Positions 47,201 to 62,200 of a stretch of DNA of 64,000 nt are shown in pieces (position 1 is the stretch's first letter; each line of letters begins with the position of its first letter). Source of the DNA: Aquatica leii. Lineage: Eukaryota > Arthropoda > Insecta > Coleoptera > Lampyridae. The position numbers and the translations under genes are program-made. The stretch covers positions 186,814,760 to 186,878,759 of the forward strand of contig CM069433.1 of assembly GCA_035610365.1 (NCBI GenBank), in the 5' to 3' direction. The notes under the pieces were generated by a model, which had not been told where the DNA came from, ran no database searches, and saw only the letters and a list, made by a program, of their open reading frames with translations.

Positions 47201-50200
47201 ACAAAAATTGGTGGCGGTAACTTCCTAATGTTGTCTTCAAATACCATAGATTGATCCTCCACGTCAGGGAAGACAAAATGCTAGCCAGACTTTTTCCGTC
47301 GCATAAAATTTATCAAATATTTTTCACCATCCAGTTTATCTAAAATCTTTCCCACGTAGTGTATTTCACTTTTCTTAGTCACAAATCGTACTAACACATA
47401 ATCATTTACGTTTATCATACCTATAACAAAATCTTCTTCTTCTCTCTCCTTCTCAATTTGTTCTTCTATGTCCGTTATTTCACTAGACGATGATGATTAG
47501 AATGCGAGATTATCTGAATCAGACTCATCTTCTACAGCCTTTTCTTTCTTCTGCTTTACAATCTCTTTCATATTGATAGTCCCAATTGATATTTCATCTG
47601 TAGTAAGGTTTTTCTTGACAGCAGTATTCTTCTGTTTTTGTCTTTTTTGATGTTCACTGTTTATTTCTGCCATATTAGGAGTATCTGTTAGGATTTTTGT
47701 CTTTGCAGGTTTCCTTCCTGTTTTTTGCCGTTTTTTTGGTGGAGCCTGAGGAAGTGCTCTTATTTCTTCAGGTGTTTTATAAGGTCGGGAAGGTCCAGGT
47801 ACTCTTATTTCTTCGGGGGTCTCAGGAATTGGTTCTGGTGTATGGTGACTATCGCTAAAAGCAGATGTTGTTGCCTCTGGTGTTTCTTCTCGATGTAATG
47901 GATCAGGTCTATCGGTAACCTTTGCCGTAAGAAAGTCATGATCTGCAAAAAGGTGCGAATTGAATGGGTAAATAACCGTTTTTAAAAATCCTTTTATTAT
48001 GTTAGTTGGAGTAAAAGCCCGTTGATATGCGTTGCCAACAAGCTTTGCGATATCTTTTAAAGCGATAGTCTGACCAGGATTTTGCACCATGAAGTCATCG
48101 TAAGTTTCATTGTAATATGTTTTAAAGGGCCCTTAGACAGCAATATCCAAAGGTTGTAATTTATGACTTGTATGCGTGGGTATCGTTAATAAAACGATAC
48201 CATTTTCCTTGCATGTATCTAGTCCTATGGACGATATATGGCTACAATGATTATACAGTATCAGTAGAACATTCTTGTCAGATGACAAGTGCAACAGATA
48301 TATTTTAAAATATATCTGCTGTCATCCATCCACTTGGGTTTGTCACAGCTTTGGAGCCTGGCGGTGCTCCAGTTGTCATGTAATGTTGTTCACGAACACG
48401 TGGAAATACAAACAACGGAGGAATTGAGTTTCCGGTTGCATTTATGGTACACAGGACTGTGACTGTTGTACTCCGTTCACCGTAAGTGACTTTAGATACC
48501 TGTTTTTCTCCCTTTTGGGAAATTATTTTGCCAGGTTTGTGGATGGTCTTGACTCCAATTTCATCACAATTGTAGATGGAATCTGGCTCAAACCGGTATT
48601 GACGTAATACTTCTGCAAGTAAATTGTAAAATTCTCCCATTGTGTGTCTGTTAAAAGCTGTCCCACGTGAAAGGCTTGTTGGTTCTGGTGTTCGGAGTGA
48701 CGGTTGCTTGTTTCGGGACATAAAGCCTCGAAGCCAGTCGTAGGAAGCTGTTTTATTCCTTTTCCAGTTCTGGTAAATTTTCTTTTCGTTTTCTAAAGCG
48801 TCCAAAAATGCAAATTTTCTTGTTTCTTTTGATGTAAGACCATAATTCATCCTGGCAGCTGTTAATAAATATTCTGCTAAACGTTTCTTTTAATCATCAG
48901 AAAATGAGAAACTGCATAGTTGGGGAAGAATTTCATCTCATCGCCATTGTCCCTATGCTTGGCAACGTATCTTCGCAAAGTCATCTTATCGATACGGTAT
49001 TTATTAGCTGTAGGTTTTAGTTTAGACCCATCTAAAACTTCTTGAACAGGTGTTCTCATTCGTTCAGGAGACGCTGGTATCCTGTTACTTTTTTTCCACA
49101 TAAATGGCATCCTAAAATTAAAAGGCAAATTAATATTTTTATAAACACAGATCTGGGAGGAATGATACATGTATCATATCTCCCCACAATTAAATGTATC
49201 AACCCTCCTTGTACAGCTGATTTTATAAAAATTTAAATTTCAGAAAATCTAACCTACAATATTTACATGAATTTTACGTCAAATTAGAGCTAAAAGTATG
49301 CACTATCCTATGTAAATTTGATAATCGGGATAACTGTGTGTCCTGAAATCAGTCTTTTTGCCGTAAATTCTTAACTTCGCAGTGAAACGAACACACACTA
49401 ACATCACATGTCTTGCGTACGCAAGAGCATTACAACGATGCCAAAACAGTTCCCCGCCAAGCAGTTCTGGTGGCAAATTTAAAGGTGTATCAACTCTCCC
49501 ATAGTATCACACCTTCCCAGTCTCCCCTACTATTGAAATGCTAAATGAAAACTAAAACTCGACAAGCAAATTGATTATGTAAAAGAAACGCCTCAACAAT
49601 AAGTTGCGACTTGCAGCAACCTGCACTTGTGGTACTCGGAGTCAATTTATGACACATTGTGCCGTATACTGGCCAACGTTCCCAAATTAGGGTATGCAAG
49701 TTTTTGGTCAATTTAAAATATATGTATATATATATATATATAAATTAAAATTTAAAATTGATTTGATCAGTTACCAAATACGTTTTATTGACTATAATTC
49801 TAGCAAAAAGATAGATTCCAAAAAACAAAAGTAGTGAGTTTGTCATAAATTTTTGCAAAGGTAGACAAACACTTCAACTTTTGGTAAATTTGAGATTTGT
49901 TTTTTACTTCACTGCAAAAAAAATTAAAAGCATCGTTGATAAAAGACAGGTTTCATTATTTGAACCAAAAACAAAATGACGTACTGTAATCTAGGGTTAC
50001 TTGAGACACTTTTTGAAAATTTCTGCCAATAACTTTTACAAAAAAATACATGTGTAATTTGAAATGAAGCAATGGGGTAGTAGGTGTGTCGATAAATCAA
50101 ATATTGTAGGAAGATTGGTTTAAAAAAATTGTGATCCCCTGGGTAAAGGCACTTGAAGGAGTAAAAGTTTTAGTGGGAGATAATTTGTTTTCCCATTTAA

Positions 50201-53200
50201 ATATATCAGTCTTAAAGGAATGCCAGAGGCATAATGTACGATTTGTATTTGTTCCGCCAAATTCCACACATTTAACACAGTTACTAGACATATCTTTCTT
50301 TAAACCGCTGATAATTTGTTGGAGGAAATATTGAAAAATTATAAGATGAGGAACTCCAAAGATAGTGCGCTCAATAAATCTTCTTTTCCCATATTACTTA
50401 AACAATTAATGGACAGTATTACAATGAACGAGCTTAGTATTATTACAAATGGATTTCAAGCAGCAGGGATCTACCCCTTAAATCGAGATGAAGTATTGAA
50501 AAAAATGCCACAAAAAAGATTTTATGAGACTGGAAGCAAAACAGATGACGCCCTTCTTAGTTACCTAAAGGACATGAGGAGCCCATCAACATCTACCACT
50601 GTGAAGAGAAAAAAAATGATACGAATTGAGCCTGGAAAATTTGTGAGTTGGGAAGATGTAGATCAACAACGAACAAATAACTCTGAAGAAACGGAAGAGC
50701 CTGAAAGTATGGAAGACAGTCAGACTGAAATTAATCTGCAACAAATTCAAACTGATACTGACTTGACTGATTTGCAGCACGAAGACATTACTGATGAGGA
50801 TTCCCTAACCGAAGGAAAGTATGTCATAATCCAGTTGCTCGGAAAAAAATGCGCAAAGCATTTTGTTGCTAAAATTCTTTCAAAAGAAGAAGAGAACTTT
50901 TATGAAGTTAAATACTTTAGAGAAAAAATTGCAAAATAAATTCTTCTTTCCCGATGTGCCAGATATGTCATGTCTCTAAGGAAGAAATTGTAAAGGTATT
51001 GCCGGATCCAAAAAACACTTCATCTTCAAAACAGTTTTTAAATTTTGATATAGATCTTTCTACCTTTAAGTTTGTTTAAGCTTTAATCTATAAGTACATT
51101 TATTTACATAGTTCTTACTTTCTATAAAGAGAAAAGTTTCTGTTTGATTGTGCTTACATTAAAATAAAATTTGTTTTATACAATGGATCATTGCGTTTTA
51201 ACTTAAATAGGTAGCTATCGGAAAATGTGGCAATACTTACGCAGGAACTTTAAAAGAATGTTTTTTATGGCAATGTTGCCTTATACAAGCACTAAAATTG
51301 CATTTTTAGATGATTTTTATGTGCTGGAAATGTTACCCCAAATGTGAGGTAACATTGCCAAATTTTCAAAAACAAAAAAAATATTTCTTGTGCTATTTTT
51401 TTATATAATATAAAATTTGTGCAAAGTCACCCCAGTAGGTAGTATTCAATTTGGTGATTGCGATGGTTCCAGTTCATTAGTAACATTTGAAGTTAAATTT
51501 GTTTTTTCTAAATGTAACAACACATTGGGTTAGTGACTCATTTTGATCACTTTTTGAAAAATTAAAAAAAAAGCACGAGCATCAAAAGAAAAATTAATCT
51601 GCTTACATTACATTACAAGACTGAAGACTAGATTACTGTTATCCAAGAAATTCAAGCTTTGAAAACATCGACGAAACTGAATTCGCAGAATATCTTCATT
51701 GCCTTTTTAATGGGAGTCGGCCAAACTGTGAAGTATTGAGATTCAAGAATTCTATTTTGCTAAAAATAATGATCAAAGATTAACTTTGAAAGTATAACAG
51801 GAGTAGGCGACCCCCTAGAATAATTCAGCGACCCCCAGGTTGAGAATCGCTGGTCTAGATTACGACAGTTGTTTTATATTTTGACTCAATCCAACTGTCA
51901 ATTCGTTATGAATTTTTAAGAAGTGTTTTGTTCAACCCTTACCAGGTAATTTGTCATTAAATATTTTTACTAGAACGCCTTTGCGATTTAATTATATTTA
52001 CCATAATTCAAATATCCATTTTTGTGAGAAAATAACCCCATTCAACACCTTTTTCTATTGTTTTTATTATAGACTTTTTCTTGAGTTGACTCAAAACAGT
52101 TTGCCTCCCAGGTTTTCGAACATTTAGTTCACAAGACTTCTTACTTTACATTGCTTTTGAAACCCAATTTTGTTCTTCAACTTTGTGGAAGGACAAAGTG
52201 CCATTGACAACTTGGTCTAAACCTTCTGAAGGTTTTCGTCTAGATAATCCAAATATCTAAGTACCCCGAGTTTCTTTTTTGTATCTACAAATTACTCAAG
52301 TTACTTTGAAAAAGCTTTTTTTTTGTAATAATTGTTCTATATACATTATCTGGAAGTCTTTTAGGATGTATATTCAACAAAAGATTATTTTGAAGTTTTT
52401 ACAATACTGTAGGTGTTGGTTACGACAAATGAAACAAGCCCATATCATCTAGCTTAAAATGCTGAGGAAGAACACCGTACTACTCAAACCTACCGTTAGT
52501 TGGCGCCATCGACATTTTTTCCACCGCCCTCATTAGGGTTCCAGCACGTGCCTGTATGAACATGACATTGGAAAGTAGTATATGCTCGATGAACTAAATT
52601 CAAAAACAAATACCTTGCATTTCTTTGTTTTTGTTACATCGCTATCTTTTTATAAGTAATAAGTGGATTCTCTATTTATACACTATATCTAGATTTATTT
52701 ATTTATTGAGTATACTATCATCTAGTAGATAGCCTAGATATAAATCCATAAGAAATACAAATAACACAATTTGCTATAAACTAGAAATACAAAATTTGAT
52801 AAATGTAATCTTAGTATTATTTAAATAAGTATCTTTTCTTATTGTTCAATTTTTTTTAATTATGAGTAATGAAGATCGTTGTCATTTAGATATTGCGGAA
52901 TAAATGACGGACCAATTTAAACATAGATTCAAAGATATTACACGTTTCAGATAAAAATTAGCGTAGCATCGTTTGATTGATTAAATGTATTATTTAGTAT
53001 TCTTTAAATGTATACATTTAATATGTACTAAATTATTTTCTGTTTTTGTTGCTACAGATGCCAAGTGCCCTACTGCGAAAAAACTCCTTCAGAATATAAT
53101 TCTTCGTGGTTACAAAACGCAATTCCTATCGCAAAGGATCGGCCGGCAAAATGTGAACGTTTTGCCCACTTAAATACCTCTGAATGTAATTACTTGGATT

Positions 53201-56200
53201 TTAATAGAAGTAAAGTGGAAAAATGTGATAATTACGTTTATGAGACTAAGGAAATAACAATAGTACAAGACGTAAGTTTTTATTCTAGCAATTTTGTATA
53301 TAAACAGACTTTGAACTTTGATCTAATTGTTTCCTGTTGTAAATTAAATTAGTTTAGATTGATCGAATTTCTTGTTGATACAACACTTATCACGATAAGA
53401 AACTTAATAGTACTTGAGCAATGAAATTATTTTCCAACTTTGGCATATAATTTACTATAAACGACAAAATCCAAAGTTCAATTTTAAACAAAAATTAGTT
53501 TTTACTATTGTGACTAGTAGAAAACTGAGTAAGATATAAAACACGTGCTGTCATTGAAAAATTCATACTTGGTTAATTAAAATGTTATCTTCGAAGTAAT
53601 TGGAACACACGGACGATTTAATTTTTCCTCATTACGTTTCATTAGACTATGTGAAAACAGTATTGAACGCATACGTCTTTAAACTAACTACCATTGACGT
53701 GATTAAAGTAGAACAGCGACATAATATATATTTTTATAAATAAGTCTAAAGTTTAAACATAAAAAGAACGACTATAAATAATTTAATTTAAATCAATGAA
53801 AATAAAAAAGCAAAAGAACTAAGAAAACCAATTTTAGACATAAAAGTTTCACCATAATACATATTAAAGATTTTTTTAGGGCAAACAGTGTATTTATTTA
53901 ATACAATTCACATGCAAGCTTTCGAACTTAATCTAAGTTTCTTGTCAGGCAGTATAAGTTAAATTAATTTGACAATTGTAAAACTAAGCTAACTAAAAAC
54001 TATAAATCGTAAGACAACTAGAACTAGATGCTTAAGTGTAATTGGTGGACAAATTATGATTAGGAAAGAACAGGTAACCAGGTGTCAAATAGTTCGTAAC
54101 CACTGTCGATATTGAAATTGTTAAGATATTTAATAATTTCAATAGCTTCTCTAATCTTTCTTGATTTCCAGTTCTTTGTTTTAGAAATCGTTTTAGTATT
54201 CTCAAAGTTTTTGTCATGAAGAGTGTCAGGTGCATGTTCGGCAATGGCAGACTTAGTAGACTGGAGTAAACAAAGATGTATTCTATGTTCTTTTAATCTC
54301 ATATCTATAGTTCTACCAGTTTCGTCAATATATACCTTGCCACAGGTCTATGGGACTTGGTACATTCCACAGGTATTGTAAGGTATATTGTCTTTAAAAA
54401 GATTAATCATTAATTTTAGTTATAGCGTTATAAGCAACTTTTATCTGTTATCTTAGTATTCTTCCAATTTTGTCACTTATATTGGAAACAAAGGTAGAAT
54501 AACAAAGTTTTGGTTAGTTGAATCATCTGTTAATTAGGTGTTGTCTTTGGTCGAAGAAGCTTTTTAATTTGTTCTTTATCCCATTGCTACTGTTGTGGAA
54601 CTGATTTGGATGAATCGATGGTTCTTCGTTTTTAACTTTTTTGCACTTTATGCACCACGTGGCACATTAATGACAAGGGGCTCTAAAACATGCCGGAGTT
54701 TACAAAATTCCTTGTTTCTGTGGATCTAGTTATATAGAACAAACGGGACGCTTTATTGAAGTTAGAGTAAAAGAACATATGCCCGACTGCAAACACCGCA
54801 GAGTTACTAAATCAACAGTGGCAGAACACGTGTGGAACCAAGGACACACGCTGAACTTTGACCAAACTAAAGTGTTGGCTAGAACTCCTTTCTACTTTCT
54901 ACTAATCCGCAAAGCTGTGGAAATAGAAAAAATCCATGTAATATGAACCGAAAAGAGGGTTAAAGCTCAGCAAATCTTGGCTACCGGTATTATATCCTCT
55001 AAGCCAAAGATCAACCTTCTTAGAAAGGACACAAACACTTACTCCAAATAACGAAGTCAGTTAACGGCAAAGGCCAAGTTCTAATTCTTGTTTTGGTTCT
55101 CAAAAAGAGACTAGGGTTACTACGATGCGGTCTAAGCCGAAAGTCGCTTATAATCATAAACATAAAAACCGCGAAAGCCTAAAATTTTATATTAAACTAA
55201 TGTGTTTTCATAGTTTGTTTAACTAATTTTACTTCCTTCTTCATATTATTCGGCATAGCTTCTGCTCGCATATGATCTACCTCAAGGTCAAATTTCAGTC
55301 TTTTAATGTTTTCTTCATTCTTGTTGGCAGTTGTTGTTTAAATTTCAATTTTCTTTAAATCACATGTTAGACATGTATCACTTCTGGGCAGTTTAAAGCC
55401 TATGTTATAGTCATTGCAAAATATCCTTCGATGTTTGTTTTCTTGGACTTGGGGTAATATTTTTAATATAAAAATCCTGGTACAGTCTCGAGATACTAAT
55501 GTCATGGTCGTGGTAAACCCTCTTTGCATTTTTGTTTCTGCTGTAAATACTGGCATATTTTGGTAACGCTAGTATATGGTCGTGATCAAACTTTACTTCT
55601 TCAAATGGTATTCTATTTGACCGATTGTTGTCATCTCCCTTTCGTCATCTTTTGGCACACATCGCCCTTTCGTTATCTGATTGCAAATAAGTCTAATGCG
55701 CTTAGGCGACTTTTGCAGATGACGGCTCGATAAAAATTCTTGTTTGCACAGCTGTATGTCAATTCCATTTAGTTTAACAAAAATTGATAAGTGACTTTTT
55801 GAAATGACCCTCTTCTTTTAGTTTTATTTTTATAGGAACGCTTCTTTGGCACAGTTTTCATAGATGTAAACATGTAAATATTTTGGCCCTTGTAGGTGCC
55901 TAAGTTCCAAAATAAATTAAAAATGTCATTTTCTTTTCGCAGGAGTCGCTCTCTACACTTTTTTACGCAGTTACAAAACATTCCTATCTAAAACCAATTT
56001 TCTCTTACTGCTTTCATACTTACATCCAAGGTTTCGTTTTGTATTGCGTTTTTCTTTCTTCCTGCGTTCAATATTCGTCTTTCGCCATCGAGATTTTATT
56101 TTTCCGGCGTTTTCAAAGCACCTCGTGATGTTTCACTTTGTTGTGTTACGTTTTGAACATGTAATGACTCTTCTCGTGAGTTCGCATGTGGTGATTTTTC

Positions 56201-59200
56201 TCGTGAGATGTATTGAAAGAACATTTTTGTTTAGATTTTGTACCCAAAAAGGTCATAAGCCACAATGAAATTTTTCGATATGTTTCTGGTAAAAATAAAT
56301 AAATCACGTAATTATACAAAAAAAAATTGATTTACACCATTTTATAGATTTACTCGTACTAAAATTTTGCCAACTAGTAGCCCCTTTTCAACTAAGCCGC
56401 CCTCCATTGGTTCAATTGCGCGTATGTAGCCTTTCCCGAGGCTGCCATCCAGGCGTGCCATCACCACACTTTCAGTCCTTGCAGGCAGAGTCACGTCTTC
56501 ACTCAATAAGATTCGCACGACTGCCTTCTCTGACAAATGAAAAGGAATTTTTTCATTGTCGATCTTCAGGACATCGTTATTCATAGCTAATTGGAACCCA
56601 TACTTCTTTATCACGTCCATTCCCAGGATATCTTCTTCCGTGATGTCGGCTACCAGTAGTTGATGCTCCATTTTCCAAACCAATGGTTACTTTGACTTGT
56701 CCCTGAGTAGGTATTTTTTCGCCCGTCGCTGTTCGAAGTCGTACTGTTACTAGTGATGTCTTCTCGTTTTCCAACATGTCAGGACGAATGATCGTCTTCG
56801 TTGCTCCTGTGTCAACCAGTAACTGAACACTTCTTTAATTGATCTTGCCATCGAGATAAATGCTATGCAATTGCTTCAACGGCGATGCCATTTAAATTGT
56901 AATCTCCGGAGCCTGACAGGATAAGATTACTTTTTATCTCTTGGTCGCCTCGTTCCAAATTTTCGAGCGCTCTTCTTGTCCTCTTCCTAGGTTTAGTACG
57001 ATGCCATCGTACATGGCCTATTTCACCTTAGTTCAAACTTGTCACTTTTCTTTCCCGAAGTATTCGTCGCACTATCTCCTCGATGTTTTCCAGTGTCTGC
57101 GCGGGTACTTCTGCAGCACATCAAAGTTTATGACCATCTTGTTGCAATGCTTGTTTTGCTGCTTCAAACTCCAAAGCATGCACCAAAGCGTCATCCAATG
57201 TCTTCGGTCGAGCTAACCGGAGAGTCTGCTGCGTTTCGTTGTCTCGGAGGCCGTCTACAAAGGTTTGAATAGCCAACTACTCGAAGAAGGTATCTGGTGC
57301 TGTGTTAATCTGGCGATGTCGGCTTCAAACTCTTCAAGACTTTCGGCAGCTTTTTGAACCTGACTTTTAATTTGAGCCTGGTACACTTGTTGAAGATAAG
57401 CATCTCCATATCTCATTTCATTAGCTGTAGCTGTAGTATTTATACATTGTGGCAAAACGTTCCCGTATGTTCCGCATCCTTCGGTAAACGTTCTAGAAAA
57501 CCTCGCGAAGGCTCTCAAAGTTGCGAATAACTTCTCGAACGTTTCCATACAATGTTATTTCTGTTTTGATTGACAGAATAATACACACGTTTGAAACTAC
57601 AGACACAGAAAAGGCAATCTTTTCTTAGCGATACGCGATCTGGTGGCATTTTTTGATAAACAGAATTAAGGCCATAGATTGACTAACATTATTTAACATG
57701 TTACATGCAAAAAATGTTAATAAAAAAAATGGCTAAACCAAAGCAACAAATGTTGTAATTTCAAGTGCTCAGTGAAGATAGTCGCGGGTTAAACTCCAAA
57801 TCCGTAATTAATTTGGAAAATTCACAATATAAAAGCAAAAATCAAAATCAAAAGTGCGCGGACAGTAAATAATTTCTGAACCCGCTATTCTGTTGAACAC
57901 ATTATAAATTGAACTTTTTTTATTAGAGTGTATTGCACTAAAATATTTATTTTACACTGAACGCGAAGGCCGACTGAATAAAAGCTTTGTTACAGTTTAA
58001 TTTTTAACATTTATTAAAATATAATTAGCAAACAAAAATTAAAATAAAAATAAATTGAATAAAATTTGAATTAAGTAGAAGAAAAAAACTAAAGAAAATA
58101 TGACAGAAATTCACATAAAATCTCTTTAAAATCTTGAATCACTTAGCAAAGAATTTGGAAAAAAGATTCGACATCTTCATGACAAGTTATTCAAGCACGT
58201 CAATGCGTTGAAACCCTTAACTGAAACAGAAGACCTTTTTGATACACTTGTAATTCATTTGGTGGCTGGCAAACTCGATTCTCACGCGGCTAGAGAGTGG
58301 GAAACATTAAAAAACAATATAGGAACTGATTTACATAACTCTCAATTTGGAACAAGACAAATCAAATCTTATGTAAGTTATGGTCACTACTAGATTTTCA
58401 GCAAGTTTCAGTCCCGCGCAGGATTTCAAGGGTAAAAAAAGTGCAATTGTTCTTTAACTGTCTCAATAAAAGTTATTCAGTACTACCATGTTCCTTTAAA
58501 TTTAATATTATTACGTATAAGAAAAATATCACTCATTGCTGCATAAAGAGCCTACTGTTGCAGGTCCTATTACCTACTGCTAAGGCAAATATTGTTGATT
58601 GTAAAGGAAAAGGTTTTTGTCTGTACGTGTCTTACTCGATTTTGATTCTGAGTTTAGCTTCATAAATTCTAATCTATGTAAAAAACTCAATATTTTATTT
58701 AAGACAGTCAACGTCAGTGTGACTGGATTATCTACAGATTCAAGCTTGTCATTCTTCCTTTGCCGTTAAGCTTTCTTGCTTAGTAATTGATTAAATTACT
58801 AACACGTTGCCTGGTTTTCGTATAAATACATGTTACAAATTTTTCTTTGCAATATAATTGTTGATGTTCAAGTTCTTACTTTTAGTTGTATCTGGCGACA
58901 TGCTTTAAGTAAATCCAATCCAGCAGATTTGCTCTCTAGAGGTCTCTTTCCATGTAAATTGATTGATTCTTCACTTTGGTGAACAGACTCGCACTAGTTG
59001 CAGTTCAATGAATTGCATCAGTTTTCTGCAAGTTCATCTTCAATTGCATTAGCTGTTCTAGAGGTAAAACGGTCAGTTACTTGCCTTCATACGACCGTCA
59101 CGTGTAATGATCTTTTTTTCATATTAAAATTCTCAAATCTCAAAAGGTTATAACTGTGGCAGATTATTGCTTACGTTTTATCGATAACTATCGGAATCCG

Positions 59201-62200
59201 CGTTTTTTAAGACGATATGGTGCTCTTTCTTGTGAAGAGTTACAAGAATGTACTAATGAAATTCTAAAAAGTTCTCAAAGTGAATCCTTTTTTGAACTTA
59301 AAGCTTCAAATTATCATCTAATGCTATTGGCAATTTGCATCCGTTTCTGGCTTCATTTGTGTTAGAGGGAAGTTACAGAATTCAAATTATAACTTCAATA
59401 AGATTCATCTTGTTATAATTTCTAACAGATAATATCTCTCAATTTTTATCATAAGATTTTTTATTTGCAACACCATCACCGTAGACTTCACCTACTTCTT
59501 GCCATTGTCCGTGAACAATATTGGACTACTAATTGCCGCAATCTAGCTAGAAAAACAGTTCGCACTTGTATTATGTGTTTTAGATTCTCAGCTAAAATTA
59601 CTAATTTTATCATGGGATTTCTCCCAGCACTCCGCATTCAGCTTGGATCCGTAATTAGTAATGCAGGCGTAAACTACACAGGTCCGTTCACAGGTAAAGA
59701 TCACAAAAGTCGGGACTGTAAAATGTCTAAGTCTTATTTATGTTTATTTGTCTGCTTCACTACAAAACGGGTTCATCTTGACCTACCCACTACCTTGTCT
59801 ACGGAATCCTTTTTAATGAGTTTACGGAGATTTGTTTCTCGCAGAGGTAAACCGGCAAATATAGATTCTGATAACAGCACCAATTTTGTTAGTACGAATT
59901 CTGCCTTGAAAAAACTAGATAAATTTCTCACCAGGTTTTGAATCAAACGCTCGCGAACTAATTGTGTGGCATTTTATTCCTGCTTACTCACCATATTTTG
60001 GTGGTCTGTGGAAACCTGCTGTCCAATCAATCAAGCATTATCTTAAGAGAGTTACCGGCAATTTAATCTTAACCTATGGGGACTTATCTAAATCTTTCCT
60101 ATTTGGTCAAATTGAGGCTATCCCGGTAATTTGAAAATTTTGACGCTTGCTCATTTCCTAATTGAATGCACTATGACATCTGTACCTGATCCCGATTGCA
60201 CTACAATCTCTGCTTCACGATTATCCACGTTTCAAGCTGTGCACTCTGCTCAGCAACAGTTTTGGAAACGATGGTATACGGAATATATTTCCGAGTTCCT
60301 GCCCCAAACAAAGTGGCCGTCACATAATTTTGAATTGCAAACTAATTCGTTAGTTAACAAATAATTATTTTCGAGTTTTGAACCGCGTTCCATATTTACC
60401 CTTTTCACAAAATTTATAAAACTTAGAAAACTTACAAACTTTGAAAAATTTACAATGTTTGACGTTTCGACAGTCATGTCGCTGTCTTCTTCAGAAAAAA
60501 CTGAAACTGAAGATATAGGATCCTGACAAGCCTTTATATTACGTCGTTCCGGTCAGTGATTCGTGACGGTTCCGATTCATTAGTTTTCCTGAACATGTTT
60601 TTCCATATTGGCGCTAGATCGATTTCATTATCCCTATTAAAATTGTCGTACTTCTGGATTTCAATGGCTTCCTTGTATAGTCTAGGCCAGAAATTTTGGG
60701 ATTTAGTCAACATTGTTCAAATTTTATTGTGTGACCGGTGTCTAAAAAGTGTTCCGCAACAGCAGATCTTGTGTTATGTTCTTTTAATCTGGTAGCTATG
60801 TTGCGTCCCGTTTTTGTCCTATGTAAGCCAGCCCACACGAACACGGGATGTGGTAGACCCCTGGTTCCTAGAGTGGTGCTTTTGTTTTTTTTTTATTTTG
60901 AGAAATTAGCGGCTATTTTATTTGTTGCAGTGAAGATCACTTTGATATTTTTCCCTCTAAGTATCCTGGCTATTTTATCCGTGCAGCCTTTTATGTAAAG
61001 AAGGAAGGAAGTTGCCACGAGTTCTTCCTTTTTTGGTTTTTGCTTACTGTGTTTGTTAATTGATCGATATATGTCTGCTTTTCTGAAACCGAATTCGGCG
61101 TACAAACCATTGAAGAGGAATCCAATAAAACATCTAGAGAGAAAGATTTCGGCCGCTGTAAAATCCGCAAGCACGATTCCGGAACACCAAAAGAGACGAC
61201 TAATTCCTACAGGCACCAGGGTGCCGCACCTTCACGGTCTTCTTCTTCTCCAAAGAAAATTAGGAAAAATCCTGAATTTACACCCATGCTCCGACAGAGT
61301 TTCTTGTGTAGCTTCCATATTAACTACAAGCGGTGTAATTCGTCCATTATTTTCAAAAATTGAGATTTTATAATTTGACTTAGAAATAGGATTTATATAA
61401 TCGTGTTTAATGTTATGTTGCCTTTATTTTTATTTTGTTATGATGTTACTGTTCAGTTACAGTTACCTTAATAATGTGATTGTGTGTGTTACTAAAAATA
61501 TTGTTATTATGTTTCAGTTTAACCTATATTGTGATGATACTTTATGGCAACTTACTCTCATTGGTACTTTAAATGGTTTAGGACAACTATTCGGTTTGCC
61601 CATAGCAGGATATGTCTCAGACAGGTTTCAACAGCACGTATTCAAGTTTCAATGTGGTAAATTATTTTTTTTATAGACATGGAAGATTGACTACATTAGT
61701 TTGGAGTATGGTGTTAGGTGGAATTTGTGGCATAATTCGTTCCTTTACAACAACGTATGTTTTATTTGCAGTATTTGAATTTTTAGACTCTGCGTTCGGA
61801 GCTGGAGCCTATACCTGCGGTTACATTTTAGGTATGTAATCATTTTACTTGTACTATCTAAGCAAAATTTAATTCAAGGGGTTGAACTCGTCGGTCCGAA
61901 AAGACGAGTTTTAACTGGTGTTCTAATTTGTTGCGCGTATGCTCTTGGGGAAGTTTTAACTGGTGCAATTGCCTGGGGTGTGCAATCATGGAGACCATTT
62001 CTACAAATAATATGTGGATCTTCGTTAATCATATTTTTATACAACTGGATTGCGCCTGAATCTATTCGTTGGATGTTAGTTAAAAAAAAATATGACCAAG
62101 CTAAACAAACATTAAGAAAAATTGCAAAAGTAAATGGAAAACACATAACAGAAAGAAGTCTGGAAGATTTGTGTTCCTTAACTGATACAACCGAAAAAAA

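Noticed and set aside
61410-61676. Continuous 88-codon reading through exon 3 as a separate gene
   Set aside because: The family match begins exactly after the acceptor at 61517 and ends at the donor 61624; the extension is intronic.
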